From IMG/VR virus record IMGVR_UViG_3300048997_000096, positions 1 to 21,713 of that record: 21,713 nt of DNA; one strand, written 5' to 3'. This document shows positions 1 through 6,939 of this stretch, piece after piece. How positions within the stretch are numbered: position 1 is the first letter of the stretch; the number at the start of each line of letters is the position of its first letter. The position numbers and the translations under genes are program-made. Under the pieces are notes generated by a model. That model was not told the DNA's origin. It ran no database searches and saw only the letters and a list, made by a program, of their open reading frames with translations. Source of the stretch: a virus.

Positions 1-2
1 TT

Positions 3-53
3 CTAGATCAGCCAGTAGACTGGTTAAGCAAGAGTTTTGGAATTAACGGATAG
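3..53 (+). CDS. 3' end of an unknown gene (partial)
   Basis: One reading frame is open from the left edge and ends at TAG (51-53). It encodes the tail LDQPVDWLSKSFGING. It is followed directly by a possible hairpin terminator. The frame is too short to assign a family, and it is called only because its composition is protein-like and the hairpin follows at a suitable distance. Confidence 0.35.
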   Translation, partial: LDQPVDWLSKSFGING

Positions 54-65
54 ATCGTAAAGTTT

Positions 66-96
66 GGAGGGGCTGTTATGGCCCTCTTCACCTTTT
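66..96 (+). terminator. possible weak terminator
   Basis: GAGGGGC (67-73) can pair with GCCCTC (81-86) with one bulged G, followed by TTCACCTTTT. The stem is short and the T run is poor, so this is a weak call supported mainly by its place between the stop at 53 and the next promoter-like box at 105. Confidence 0.3.
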
Positions 97-109
97 ATAA
101 ACATTATAA
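95..109. repeat. TTATAAACATTATAA dispersed motif, copy 1 (exact)
   Basis: Two TTATAA palindromes separated by ACA. The same 15-mer occurs exactly at 5837-5851 and with one mismatch at 9703-9717, 11878-11892, 14801-14815 and 15070-15084. This copy overlaps the TATAAATA box at 105-112. Confidence 0.6.
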
Positions 110-112
110 ATA
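105..112 (+). promoter_or_regulatory. late-promoter-like box TATAAATA
   Basis: This is an exact match to the T4 late-promoter -10 element, 12 bases before the ATG at 125. AAGGA at 112-116 could serve as ribosome binding site. The reading as a late promoter rests on the gp55-like sigma gene at 1755-2117 and on similar boxes before seven other genes. Confidence 0.5.
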
Positions 113-124
113 AGGAACAACCAA

Positions 125-277
125 ATGAACGATGAAACGAAAGAATTAAAAGAGCGATGTGATAAGATAAGAAGCATTTTGCTACTAATGGGCGATTATT
201 GCAGGAAACACAAAGTTACTCACAAGCAACTTGAAGCGACATTAAAACAACACGGAGATGAAAATGGGAATGAATAG
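125..277 (+). CDS. small hypothetical protein (50 aa)
   Basis: A 50-residue highly charged protein that starts MNDETKELKERC and contains a short hydrophobic stretch (SILLLM). I do not recognise a family. The start is supported by AAGGA eight bases upstream and by the TATAAATA box at 105-112. Its 3' end overlaps the next gene: the GGAG at 254-257 inside it is the likely ribosome binding site for the ATG at 264, so the two are probably translationally coupled. The sequence shows no signal peptide or membrane segment and no function can be named. Confidence 0.55.
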   Translation: MNDETKELKERCDKIRSILLLMGDYCRKHKVTHKQLEATLKQHGDENGNE

Positions 278-596
278 ATTAAATTGGGTAAAGATAAGTG
301 AAGACTGGTATCAATGCGAGGCCCCTTATGACTTCGGAACAATTGATGCTGTTAGACGCAAAGTTTACTGGAACTCTAGACAGAAGGAATTTAGTAGGGC
401 CGAGGATTTTCGAGATTCCGATGATCTTTTGACATCCAGTTATTACGAGTTTGTAAGTTTGCCTCTACTTCTAGACAGATGGGAATTATATCGCAATGCC
501 AATTGGTATGCTGATTTTGATACTTTGTTTGATTTGAACCTTCATGCAATGGATTTGATAGAGACGTATATCAAGGATGAGAAGGTTGCAGTATAA
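264..596 (+). CDS. hypothetical protein (110 aa)
   Basis: This acidic protein of about 110 residues begins MGMNRLNWVKISEDWYQCEA and is rich in Asp, Tyr and Trp. Of the in-frame ATGs (258, 264, 270), the one at 264 is preferred because GGAG (254-257) lies six bases upstream; 258 would leave no spacing. The gene overlaps the end of the upstream 50-residue gene. Its stop codon (594-596) lies inside the TATAAATA box of the next gene. No known domain is recognised. It is predicted soluble. A role cannot be inferred beyond membership of a short unit with the downstream glycosyltransferase. Confidence 0.7.
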   Translation: MGMNRLNWVKISEDWYQCEAPYDFGTIDAVRRKVYWNSRQKEFSRAEDFRDSDDLLTSSYYEFVSLPLLLDRWELYRNANWYADFDTLFDLNLHAMDLIETYIKDEKVAV

Positions 597-599
597 ATA
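592..599 (+). promoter_or_regulatory. late-promoter-like box TATAAATA before the GT4 gene
   Basis: An exact TATAAATA lies four bases before the ATG at 604 and overlaps the stop codon of the preceding gene. No Shine-Dalgarno sequence lies at normal distance from this ATG. If the box acts as a -10 element, transcription would start at about the start codon. Confidence 0.5.
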
Positions 600-603
600 A
601 CCA

Positions 604-1770
604 ATGCCAACAATCAAAGAAATAGCTCACAAAGAAATCGTCACACTTCAAAATACGAAGAATCTCAAAGCTTACTCCAGAGCGACAACCGTTTATAAAC
701 TGCCTTCGATTAGTGATAAAACTCTTTTTATCACTGGTTGTGTCCATAATCACTCTGGCTATGATTGTCTTGTTCGTCAGATGGTGACGGGATTTGTGCA
801 AGCAAATATAAACTTTAGAATCAACAATAACTGCCATGCTGACGAATTCAAGAATGCTTTGCATAAGAAAGAGGATCAGTGGGAAATAATAATTAAAACC
901 CCAGCATCCCTTTTCAAGTATAACGTAAACAAGAAATCAATCCTGATAGCCATGTGGGAAGCCGATTACCTCGATCCTGCTTGGGTTTCTGAGATGAACA
1001 AAGCTTTTGCGATCATTACCCCTTCCACCTGGAGCAAGGCCAGCTTCATCAAGCATGGGGTTACAGTTCCAATCCACGTTGTCCCTCTTGGTTACGATCC
1101 TCTCGTTTTCAACCCTCAAAGTCCCTACGTTCCTGAAGTACCTTTTAGGGCGTTTGATTCAAAAGCTGATCCAGGAAGCTCGCTGACTCTCACAAAACCC
1201 TGTACCTTTGGCGTGGCTGCGGCATTGGGGGATGGAGGCATACGAAAGAACGTCCATTACACCATCGAATGCTTCCAGAAGGCATTCCAATACGAAAACG
1301 TCAGACTCAAGATCAAGCTTGGTGCAAAGGACAATTTGGGCATAAACGACAATCGAATTGAAATAACCAAAGCAACCTTGACTGAACATGAACTTGCTGA
1401 CTGGTACAGGAGTCTAGATGCTTACGTGCATTTGTCTGCAGCCGAGGGTTGGGGCCTGCACGTTGTAGAAAGCATGGCCTGTGGTGTTCCAGCCATTTCC
1501 ACCACCTATTCCTCCATGCAGGACTACATGAGCGAAGAAATCGGTATCGTTGTAGATCATGAAGAAATTGACGTGGATAATTGGGTTTACAAAGGGAAAC
1601 AATGCAAACCTGTTGAAGAGAGCGTTATTTCGGCTTTACAGTGGGCAAACACCCATCAGGAAGAAATGAAGTTGAAAGGTGAATGGGCTGCATTGAAAGC
1701 CAAGAACTATCCTTGGAAGATTTTTGGTAAGAACCTGCTAGACATCCTGCACGTCTACGACATTTTATAA
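604..1770 (+). CDS. GT4-family glycosyltransferase
   Basis: This 388-residue protein is a retaining, GT-B-fold glycosyltransferase that would transfer a sugar from a nucleotide sugar to an unknown acceptor. The key evidence is the GT4 donor-site motif at residues 281-294 (EGWGLHVVESMACG), which contains the E-x7-E pair, followed by VPAIST. Upstream there is a typical linker region (ITPSTWSKASFIKHGV, VVPLGYDP) of the two-domain fold. There is no signal peptide or membrane helix, so it should act in the cytoplasm. In phages such enzymes glycosylate virion proteins or modify DNA or host surface sugars; which applies here cannot be read from the sequence. The start lies four bases after TATAAATA and lacks a clear Shine-Dalgarno. 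Its 3' end overlaps the convergent sigma-like gene by 16 bases with no terminator between. Confidence 0.88.
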   Translation: MPTIKEIAHKEIVTLQNTKNLKAYSRATTVYKLPSISDKTLFITGCVHNHSGYDCLVRQMVTGFVQANINFRINNNCHADEFKNALHKKEDQWEIIIKTPASLFKYNVNKKSILIAMWEADYLDPAWVSEMNKAFAIITPSTWSKASFIKHGVTVPIHVVPLGYDPLVFNPQSPYVPEVPFRAFDSKADPGSSLTLTKPCTFGVAAALGDGGIRKNVHYTIECFQKAFQYENVRLKIKLGAKDNLGINDNRIEITKATLTEHELADWYRSLDAYVHLSAAEGWGLHVVESMACGVPAISTTYSSMQDYMSEEIGIVVDHEEIDVDNWVYKGKQCKPVEESVISALQWANTHQEEMKLKGEWAALKAKNYPWKIFGKNLLDILHVYDIL

Positions 1771-2117
1771 CTTTTATAATCTTCTTCTCTCATCTTCTTT
1801 TTCAGGGATTCGATCAAATCATAATAACGTTTATCCATATTCCAGGTATATTTCCAGTGATTGAGAATTACAGTTGTGAAGTAAGAAAAGCAACTGCCTT
1901 TGTTATATCGGAAATTGTGTTGCTTCATCAAACAGATCATGATGGCTTCCTGAATGAAATCTTCTTTGCCCATTCCAGTTGAATAGAACTTGTACTTGAG
2001 CATGAGGTTCTTGGCAATAAGGCCGATGGCTGTTATGAACTCATTAGCCTCTGTCTTATCATTACGATATTTCTCAAGTATATCTAGCAGATCTTTTTCT
2101 TTCAGATATTCAGCCAA
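1755..2117 (-). CDS. sigma-factor region-2 protein, resembling T4 late sigma gp55
   Basis: A 120-residue protein with the core of a sigma-70 region 2: DFIQE at 53-57 followed by FRYNKGSCFSYFTTVILNHW at 69-88, which matches the family pattern D-L-I-Q-E ... F-D-x-x-x-G-x-x-F-x-x-Y. It has only region 2 and no regions 3 or 4. That, the N-terminal helix and the overall order closely parallel T4 gp55, the sigma subunit for phage late promoters, although gp55 is longer (185 residues). The expected role is to bind host RNA polymerase and recognise a minimal -10 element. It is the last gene of a minus-strand operon, and its ATG lies in the 3' end of the upstream gene (2110-2301). It is convergent with, and overlaps, the GT4 gene. 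A generic phage sigma-like protein is the alternative. Confidence 0.7.
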   Translation of the reverse strand: MAEYLKEKDLLDILEKYRNDKTEANEFITAIGLIAKNLMLKYKFYSTGMGKEDFIQEAIMICLMKQHNFRYNKGSCFSYFTTVILNHWKYTWNMDKRYYDLIESLKKKMREEDYKSYKMS

Positions 2118-2301
2118 GTATATTCTTTTCTCTTAAAGTCCACTCCCCATTGAAATGAACCTTATATCTACTCTGCATCTCTCTCGTTAATAAAGCCTTT
2201 ATCTGATCCTCAATAACTTTCTGAACCTGCTGCTGATCCAGACTGATCGTATATGTCTTCTGATTCACAACACAATTAAACTGATATATCTTTTGCATCA
2301 T
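2110..2301 (-). CDS. small hypothetical protein (63 aa)
   Basis: A 63-residue protein starting MMQKIYQFNCVVNQKTYTIS. The sequence suggests a short beta-rich N-terminus followed by a charged helix (DQQQVQKVIEDQIKALLTRE). Its start overlaps the 3' end of the 54-residue gene upstream by 26 bases, and its end overlaps the sigma-like gene by eight bases, so the three are very probably co-translated. A GGAGA lies directly before the tandem ATGs, so the second ATG is the better spaced start. No family is recognised. Position next to a gp55-like sigma makes an accessory role in late transcription conceivable but unsupported by sequence. Confidence 0.6.
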   Translation of the reverse strand: MMQKIYQFNCVVNQKTYTISLDQQQVQKVIEDQIKALLTREMQSRYKVHFNGEWTLREKNILG

Positions 2302-2440
2302 TCTCCATTTCTCTCAACTTGGTTTCCAGTTCCTCAATTTTCTTCTCGTGCTTCTCTAGATGAATCCGAAACCAGATGTACAATCTTTCCAGCTTACCAT
2401 TATGCCTCACAAGTTGTCTTTTTATTTGTTCTGGTGTCAT
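2276..2440 (-). CDS. small coiled-coil-like protein (54 aa)
   Basis: A 54-residue protein beginning MTPEQIKRQLVRHNGKLERL, with a strongly charged second half (HLEKHEKKIEELETKLREME) that should form an amphipathic helix or short coiled coil. It was found by reading the gap between two longer minus-strand genes. Its ATG overlaps the TGA of the upstream GT9-like gene in an ATGA arrangement (2437-2440), a strong sign of a real coupled gene. Its 3' end overlaps the next gene. No family is recognised. Confidence 0.6.
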   Translation of the reverse strand: MTPEQIKRQLVRHNGKLERLYIWFRIHLEKHEKKIEELETKLREMENDAKDISV

Positions 2441-3447
2441 AACTGAATTCCCCCATTCTTGATCCCCGTTCTTATGTCTTCAACTATCATCTGTGGATCA
2501 ATATCCAAGCTGCATTGGCAAAACGTATAATTCTCTTCCTTAACGTAAACTGGCAATTCGCACATCCTTTTCCCTTGATCTTGTCCATCATTGATAGCAC
2601 TAACCCTTGTCTTCCAACAACTCTGATTCAAAGCACATTTATACAATCCAATCCTATTGTACTTGTGCAGGTTATGATATTGACTCCACCACATAGGCTC
2701 AGATGCATTGCCAGTACAAAAATAATTCTTGTCGAATGCTGCACAACAATGAAGTAATGCCGTTATTGGCCCAACTCCAAATGCACACTGACTAGCCAAT
2801 ATCAATAAGTCCCTAATGTTCGTCTTGTCAAAGAGACTTGTTACATTGGGCAAATCCAGAGGCTTATGATTGTGTCCAGGTGCAGTCATCCCAATCTGTA
2901 TAAACTTTATATCAGGGAAACTTCTAACGATCTCCCTGTAATACTCGTGCGGATAACTTTTCGTTGTGTAATCGTTCTTCCATCCCGAATTGATAAGTGC
3001 ATAAGGAAACTTGAAAGGCTTCTCTCTTTTCTCCACATCAGTCAAATAAACCATTGGCTTGTTCTTCGTCATCCTCAACGTCATCCCAATCGTAGATTCT
3101 AAATGCCTGCAATATCCTTCCATGAAATTATTGGTTTCTTGATTACTTCGATTCACCAATGGATAACTAAGCCAAACATCAATCACTTCATTGTTAGCTT
3201 GATGCTTGACAACATAAGGATTGTTATCAAAGATTTCTGGATGGTTACAGAACATCTCAGTTTCAAATAATCCCTTGTATTGTTCATGGAGGCAAGTAAG
3301 AGTTGGGGTAAATACAAGGATGTCTCCAGGACAAAGCAATTCATGCAATCGTAATTTGATTGGGAACTTGCCTGCATCTAATGCTTGTTTGATTTTGTTA
3401 TGTGGGGTTTTTTGATGCCACATATGTTCAACTACGGTTTTGCCCAT
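2437..3447 (-). CDS. GT9-like glycosyltransferase
   Basis: This 336-residue protein resembles the GT9 (heptosyltransferase-like) GT-B fold. Signs are GDILVFTPTL at 41-50 (the GD-x-hydrophobic-x-x-T-P-x-L N-terminal motif), INSGWKNDYTTKSYP at 152-166 with a following strand FIQIG at 182-186, and a segment NVTSLFDKTNIRDLLILASQ at 201-220. GVGPITALLHCCAAF at 224-238 corresponds to the donor-binding GPxTGxxH-type region. Its C-terminal quarter is Cys-rich (CALNQSCW, FCQCS). The start is supported by GGAG four bases before the ATG. It overlaps the HNH gene upstream by 20 bases and the small gene downstream by four. Two different glycosyltransferases in this window suggest a glycan-building role, with unknown acceptor. 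Alternative: a diverged member without activity. Confidence 0.72.
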   Translation of the reverse strand: MGKTVVEHMWHQKTPHNKIKQALDAGKFPIKLRLHELLCPGDILVFTPTLTCLHEQYKGLFETEMFCNHPEIFDNNPYVVKHQANNEVIDVWLSYPLVNRSNQETNNFMEGYCRHLESTIGMTLRMTKNKPMVYLTDVEKREKPFKFPYALINSGWKNDYTTKSYPHEYYREIVRSFPDIKFIQIGMTAPGHNHKPLDLPNVTSLFDKTNIRDLLILASQCAFGVGPITALLHCCAAFDKNYFCTGNASEPMWWSQYHNLHKYNRIGLYKCALNQSCWKTRVSAINDGQDQGKRMCELPVYVKEENYTFCQCSLDIDPQMIVEDIRTGIKNGGIQL

Positions 3448-3868
3448 TCAGCTCCTTTCTTATTATCTCTTCAATGTCTAGTTGGGTTTTGCCTCTATAA
3501 CGTAATTCCCCGATATAGCTTGGGTTTCTCCCCATCTTTATACTCCAGTGTCTTGCACAAAGAGTTACTTCATCAATAGTGTAAAATATTGAGTTTGATC
3601 TGATAAGTCTTTTAGATTCACTCGTTAATACCCATTCGCAATTCTCTTTATTATAACCTTTATCATTGTCCAATCTCGCTAAACTCCAGTCATCTGCTGC
3701 ATGTCCCATGTCATCCCAAAAGTTAATAAACTCCTTCCAGTCTTCACAAACCACTATTCCCTTCCCTCCATAATTCTTGTAATGCTTGCAGTTCACGTTG
3801 CCACATCTCTGTATCATCGCTTCCCAAATGTGATAAGTCCTGCTTTGATATTGCCCATGTCTATACAT
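3428..3868 (-). CDS. HNH-like endonuclease/DNA-binding protein (YGGKGI type)
   Basis: A 146-residue protein of the phage HNH-like group with the pattern Y-x-x-YGGKGI-x-x-C-x-x-W-x-x-F-x-x-F-x-x-D-M-G ... R-x-DN-D-KGY-x-x-x-NC-x-W, seen at residues 30-79. The homologous protein at 18529-18999 shares the same core. Such proteins are usually free-standing homing-type nicking or cleaving endonucleases. The C-terminal part (ITIDEVTLCARHWSI-like, then RNPSYIGELRYRG) looks like a helix-turn-helix target-binding region. It is the first gene of the minus operon with the GT9-like and sigma genes. GGGGG lies five bases before the ATG. A few bases further upstream a GGAG precedes a three-codon mini-ORF. 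Activity is inferred from the family only. Confidence 0.7.
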   Translation of the reverse strand: MYRHGQYQSRTYHIWEAMIQRCGNVNCKHYKNYGGKGIVVCEDWKEFINFWDDMGHAADDWSLARLDNDKGYNKENCEWVLTSESKRLIRSNSIFYTIDEVTLCARHWSIKMGRNPSYIGELRYRGKTQLDIEEIIRKELNGQNRS

Positions 3869-4057
3869 TCATTCCCCCATTTTAATCTCCTATCTATGAT
3901 TGAGTAATGAGAATTGAGAAGGTTATTGCTAAATAAAGATAATTACGAAGGTATTGTCAGCTAATATCACCTAACAACAATCCTACGAGTGTAGAGAAGA
4001 CAGAGAGTGATAGGCAGAGATAAGGCTTGTAAGGGATTTACTATAAGGTAAATAAAA
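3869..4057. other. divergent intergenic region between HNH operon and capsid gene
   Basis: This 189-base AT-rich stretch must hold the promoters of the minus operon and of the capsid gene. I see a TAAATA core at 3930-3935 and GGTAAATA directly before the capsid start, but no convincing -35/-10 pair. There is no further gene in it. Confidence 0.4.
4047..4054 (+). promoter_or_regulatory. late-promoter-like box GGTAAATA before the capsid gene
   Basis: TAAATA lies three bases before the capsid ATG and matches the 3' part of the T4 late element. AAGG at 4045-4048 overlaps the box and could be a ribosome binding site nine bases from the ATG. The match is weaker than at the other sites, so this could be only an A-rich translation start. 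Confidence 0.4.
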
Positions 4058-5521
4058 ATGTATAAAGATTATGAAATTACGGATGAGGAACATGCTGGCG
4101 AACATGGAAAAAAGGTAGGCGATACCATTTCTATGGACGAACAGACAGCCCATCCATTAGTGCTTAACCGTAAGATCAAGCCAAAAGATGATGTTCAACA
4201 AGTTCCCGATTCGTGTATCGAGGAAGTTTATAAAGAAGAAGTGAATCCTCAAGGTGCTAATTATTCACATGCGAAGTCATTGGACAGCAATTTGAAGAGT
4301 GGTATCGAGGATGCAGTAAGAAAAAGCGTGATGCAGCATTTTGCACCAAAGCAGACTCCCAAGAGTCCTGTGAATGCTCAGAGTCCTGCTCAAGTTGGCC
4401 CTGCTCCAATTGCAAATCTTGGCGAATTGCTTTCCACAATGGTACGTGCCAAAAAGTGGAACAATCAAGTCGCTCAAGAACGATTGGTAAAGCATGAAAC
4501 TCTTGCTGTTAAGAAGTTTCCTGGACTGGTTCAGAAAGCTCCATTAGGTGCCTATGAATTTGGTGGTGGTGGTGACGAGGCAGGTGGTTTCTCGGTTTTC
4601 CCAGAATTCATCGATCAAGTTTTCCACGTTCAGAAAGATTATCCTGATCTTTTGAGTCAGACTGTAGTCTTTCCAGCTAACAAAACTTCTACGATTAATT
4701 TCCCAACCTTGAATGAGCCATCTCTTCAGAATGGCCAGCGTCATGGTGGAGTCCAAGCTTTCTATCAGAGTGCAGAAGGTAATGCTTTAAGTAGCTCCTA
4801 CCCAAGCCTCTTGCAGCGTCAATTGATTCTCAAGTCATTGTTTATCTTGACTTACGGATCATTGCAGTTGCTCGAAGATAGCACGATTGGTTTTGAAAAG
4901 TATACTTCTGAGCAATCTGCTCTTGAACTTTTGTGGCAGTTGGATGCTGGTATTATTTCAGGTGCTGGTGGTGCTGAACCACTTGGTATCCTAAATCAAC
5001 CATCATTGATTACTGTTCCGAAGATTACGAGTCAGGCACAGACAGTAAACTTCCAGAATATTACTGATATGTATAATGCTTTGTGGCCACCGTCTCGTAG
5101 ACGTGCAGTTTGGCTTGCAAATCCAGATCAGTGGAATAGTTTGCTACAAATGTCATTCCCAAATGAAGCTGGAACATTCCCAGCTATGAGTTTGAACTAC
5201 GATGTACGGGATTCTGTATATCCTTTGAAACTCTTGGGTAGGCCAGTTATTGAGTGTTTGATGATGCCAGATGCAGGTTTGGAAGGATCTTTGATTCTTG
5301 CAGATATGCAGGCCATGTACACTGCTGTTCATCAGCCTTTTGTACGTGTCGATGTCTCCAATGAATTCCAGTTCGCTACAGCTCAAGTTGCATTCAGATG
5401 GACTTGTCGTTGGGATGCTAACTCTCCTTGGAACGATACCATCGAATCGTTGTCTGGTTGTAACACTTATGGCCCATTCGTGGCTCTAGGACAAACCGGA
5501 TCAAGTTCCGCTTGTCCATAA
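4058..5521 (+). CDS. major capsid protein, HK97 fold
   Basis: A 487-residue HK97-type major capsid protein. The first 160 or so residues are charged, Gln/Pro-rich and low in hydrophobics, as expected of a delta (scaffolding) domain removed by the prohead protease. The mature part begins near the Gly-rich GGGGDEAGGFSVFPEFID at about residues 170-187, matching the family's GG-(F/Y)-L-(V/I)-P start. Later segments GILNQP, a WLANPDQW-type strand and RPVIEC follow the family order. Coat subunits assemble into the icosahedral shell with the portal (20699-) and are processed by the protease (17818-18513). It forms its own transcription unit: a TAAATA box before the start and a strong terminator at 5553-5580. 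It lies 12 kb or more from the protease and portal genes, which is unusual for this family. Confidence 0.9.
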   Translation: MYKDYEITDEEHAGEHGKKVGDTISMDEQTAHPLVLNRKIKPKDDVQQVPDSCIEEVYKEEVNPQGANYSHAKSLDSNLKSGIEDAVRKSVMQHFAPKQTPKSPVNAQSPAQVGPAPIANLGELLSTMVRAKKWNNQVAQERLVKHETLAVKKFPGLVQKAPLGAYEFGGGGDEAGGFSVFPEFIDQVFHVQKDYPDLLSQTVVFPANKTSTINFPTLNEPSLQNGQRHGGVQAFYQSAEGNALSSSYPSLLQRQLILKSLFILTYGSLQLLEDSTIGFEKYTSEQSALELLWQLDAGIISGAGGAEPLGILNQPSLITVPKITSQAQTVNFQNITDMYNALWPPSRRRAVWLANPDQWNSLLQMSFPNEAGTFPAMSLNYDVRDSVYPLKLLGRPVIECLMMPDAGLEGSLILADMQAMYTAVHQPFVRVDVSNEFQFATAQVAFRWTCRWDANSPWNDTIESLSGCNTYGPFVALGQTGSSSACP

Positions 5522-5552
5522 TACCAATCCTTTCCTTCGTTGGGTGAGCGTT

Positions 5553-5580
5553 AAAAGGTAGCAGAAATGCTACCTTTTTT
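5553..5580 (+). terminator. rho-independent terminator of the capsid gene
   Basis: AAAAGGTAGCA (5553-5563) pairs perfectly with TGCTACCTTTT (5568-5578) around a GAAA tetraloop and is followed by more T. It lies 32 bases after the capsid stop codon. Confidence 0.95.
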
Positions 5581-5605
5581 CGTTGGTAGATTACTCCATT
5601 ATAAC

Positions 5606-5785
5606 ATGGAAGAAATACAAAAATCAGAATACGTCCCAAGCGTAGAATTGCAATTTATTATGTGCGAGCTTTTCCCCGAAATGATATTCAGCAAGAGGAT
5701 GGCATTGGTAAGACAAATAATGCCAAGAGTTCAGAAAAGTCTAGAGCATTGGAATTCACGTCATTCCGACTACTATACGATATGA
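5606..5785 (+). CDS. small hypothetical protein (59 aa)
   Basis: A 59-residue protein starting MEEIQKSEYVPSVELQFIMC. It is probably alpha-helical, with no known domain. The start at 5606 is chosen over an upstream in-frame codon because that one lies inside the terminator of the capsid gene. It is the first gene of the small-gene cluster 5606-7328 and overlaps the next gene in an ATGA arrangement (5782-5785). Its place just after the capsid gene would suit a head-completion or early accessory protein, but nothing in the sequence shows this. Confidence 0.5.
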   Translation: MEEIQKSEYVPSVELQFIMCELFPEMIFSKRMALVRQIMPRVQKSLEHWNSRHSDYYTI

Positions 5786-6045
5786 AAAACACATTCAAAA
5801 TCCCCAATGGGGAAACAATCGAATTACCCGATAACATTATAAACATTATAATTCCTTCCAGCTTTCCTATCGGTATGGGACAAGTCATCCAGGGATATAT
5901 AACAATTAAGCCAGAAACAGGATTATACAATGACAAATGCACTAAAGAAAATAAAGAAGAATGTTGCAAGACTAAAGTTCAATGCGAAGGAACTAGATGT
6001 GATGCTGGAGTCAGCAAGAGTAAAAGGAAGAATGGAGGGGATTAA
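5782..6045 (+). CDS. hypothetical protein (87 aa), long overlap with next gene
   Basis: The frame starts at the ATGA overlap with the preceding gene and encodes MKNTFKIPNGETIELPDNII followed by a hydrophobic beta-rich stretch up to about residue 50. The last 37 residues are Lys/Cys/Glu-rich and overlap the following gene by 116 bases in another frame. The first half therefore looks like a real small domain, while the second half may be only passive overlap. No family is recognised. The TTATAAACATTATAA motif lies inside this gene and encodes the NIINII region. Confidence 0.45.
   Translation: MKNTFKIPNGETIELPDNIINIIIPSSFPIGMGQVIQGYITIKPETGLYNDKCTKENKEECCKTKVQCEGTRCDAGVSKSKRKNGGD
5837..5851. 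repeat. TTATAAACATTATAA dispersed motif, copy 2 (exact)
   Basis: This is an exact second copy of the 15-mer found at 95-109, here inside a coding sequence. Confidence 0.6.
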
Positions 6046-6205
6046 ATACACCCTCGATAAACTTGAAGAACTTGGACATACAGAGATCATAGAAGAATTG
6101 AAAATGATAAATCCAAGAGAAGGACTTGTGCCAGCAAGAACACTTTTTGAACATATTGACATGACAGGAAAGAGAACATTTACAAAAGAGGAAACCAATG
6201 AGTGA
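5930..6205 (+). CDS. hypothetical helical protein (91 aa)
   Basis: A 91-residue, Lys/Glu-rich, helical protein beginning MTNALKKIKKNVARLKFNAK. Its start has AGGA seven bases upstream. Residues 28-50 (KGRMEGIKYTLDKLEELGHT) resemble an ordinary helical hairpin and no catalytic motif is visible. It overlaps the preceding frame by 116 bases and the next gene by eight bases (stop 6203-6205, next ATG 6198). I do not recognise a family. Confidence 0.6.
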   Translation: MTNALKKIKKNVARLKFNAKELDVMLESARVKGRMEGIKYTLDKLEELGHTEIIEELKMINPREGLVPARTLFEHIDMTGKRTFTKEETNE

Positions 6206-6479
6206 TTGCAAGTTAGTAGAAAAAACGACGAGTAGGTTGGAAGATACCTATGAAAGATTTTATCGCATGTTCCGCAGGGATATCAAACAAACCAAGATGG
6301 TTTTAAGGATGCGTGAAGCGGGGATCTTAACAAAGGCAGAAGCAAGGGAAATACTTAGCCTTCCAGTCATACCAGATACCCAAAGAGAATTGGTGAGGAT
6401 GCACGTAGAAGCCGAGGATATGCGAATAGCAAACGATAAAAAGTTGTGGTGCAAGCTATCAAAGAAAAGAAAGAACTGA
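6198..6479 (+). CDS. hypothetical helical protein (93 aa)
   Basis: A 93-residue basic, helical protein beginning MSDCKLVEKTTSRLEDTYER. It includes a segment AGILTKAEAREILSLPVIPD that looks like a short helix-turn-helix-type hairpin of the EF/SAM kind, without a recognised family. GAGGAAA lies a few bases before the ATG, a good ribosome binding site. It overlaps the preceding gene by eight bases. The stop is embedded in TGAACTAGATAAA, a looser relative of the GACTAGATAGAA element at 7323, 7406 and 8181. Confidence 0.6.
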   Translation: MSDCKLVEKTTSRLEDTYERFYRMFRRDIKQTKMVLRMREAGILTKAEAREILSLPVIPDTQRELVRMHVEAEDMRIANDKKLWCKLSKKRKN

Positions 6480-6491
6480 ACTAGATAAACA

Positions 6492-6713
6492 ATGAGCATT
6501 AATAAAAGATGGAAAAAAACAAATTGCAAATTTGTTGGTGGTAGTCAAGACGGAATTACTAAATCAATACCTCTTGATGACAATTACGTTAATTTTATGA
6601 AGAGTGTTGATGACTACATCGAGCTTTACCAAAGGACTGATGCTAAAACATTTACTCTCGCTGCCACAACATTTGAAGAGGTAATGCAATTAAGTGCAAA
6701 CCCTAAACCTTGA
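6492..6713 (+). CDS. small hypothetical protein (73 aa)
   Basis: A 73-residue protein starting MSINKRWKKTNCKFVGGSQDG. The N-terminal part CKFVGGSQDG with following IPLDDNYV resembles short phage and bacterial proteins that describe a beta-strand pair (F-x-GG-x-x-DG), but no function is known to me. There is no Shine-Dalgarno close to the ATG; the sequence upstream is AGATAAACA. It is twelve bases downstream of the previous gene. Confidence 0.5.
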   Translation: MSINKRWKKTNCKFVGGSQDGITKSIPLDDNYVNFMKSVDDYIELYQRTDAKTFTLAATTFEEVMQLSANPKP

Positions 6714-6765
6714 AAAAGTGTTATTGTATTTCCTTAAAGAATTATTACAACCAGGAGTTATTACA

Positions 6766-6939
6766 GTGGATATTACAACGTTACAAAATGACATAGCCCT
6801 ATTAAACAAAGCACTTGATGCCGTTCAATCCCTATTTCCGAATGCAACCCCCAACCTCATCATACAATTTCTGAAACAAGTGGATACCAACCCAATCCTT
6901 CAGAATATCATCTTGCTGGTGGTGAACGGGGGAAAATAA
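6766..6939 (+). CDS. small hypothetical protein with GTG start (57 aa)
   Basis: A protein of about 57 residues, reading (V/M)DITTLQNDIALLNKALDAV at its start, probably helical. The GTG at 6766 is chosen because AGGAG (6753-6757) lies eight bases before it. An in-frame GTG at 6694 would add 24 hydrophobic residues and overlap the previous gene but has no good ribosome binding site. The end LQNIILLVVNGGK overlaps the next ATG by one base. The conserved-looking heptad pattern suggests a small helical phage protein; function unknown. Confidence 0.5.
   Translation: MDITTLQNDIALLNKALDAVQSLFPNATPNLIIQFLKQVDTNPILQNIILLVVNGGK

Noticed and set aside
3-112. transposon or insertion-sequence end at the left edge
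   Set aside because: No terminal inverted repeat, target duplication or transposase motif is visible anywhere in the window.
5930-6045. programmed ribosomal frameshift between the 5782 and 5930 frames
   Set aside because: The change needed is +1 and no known slippery site or pausing structure is visible; overlapping genes are simpler.
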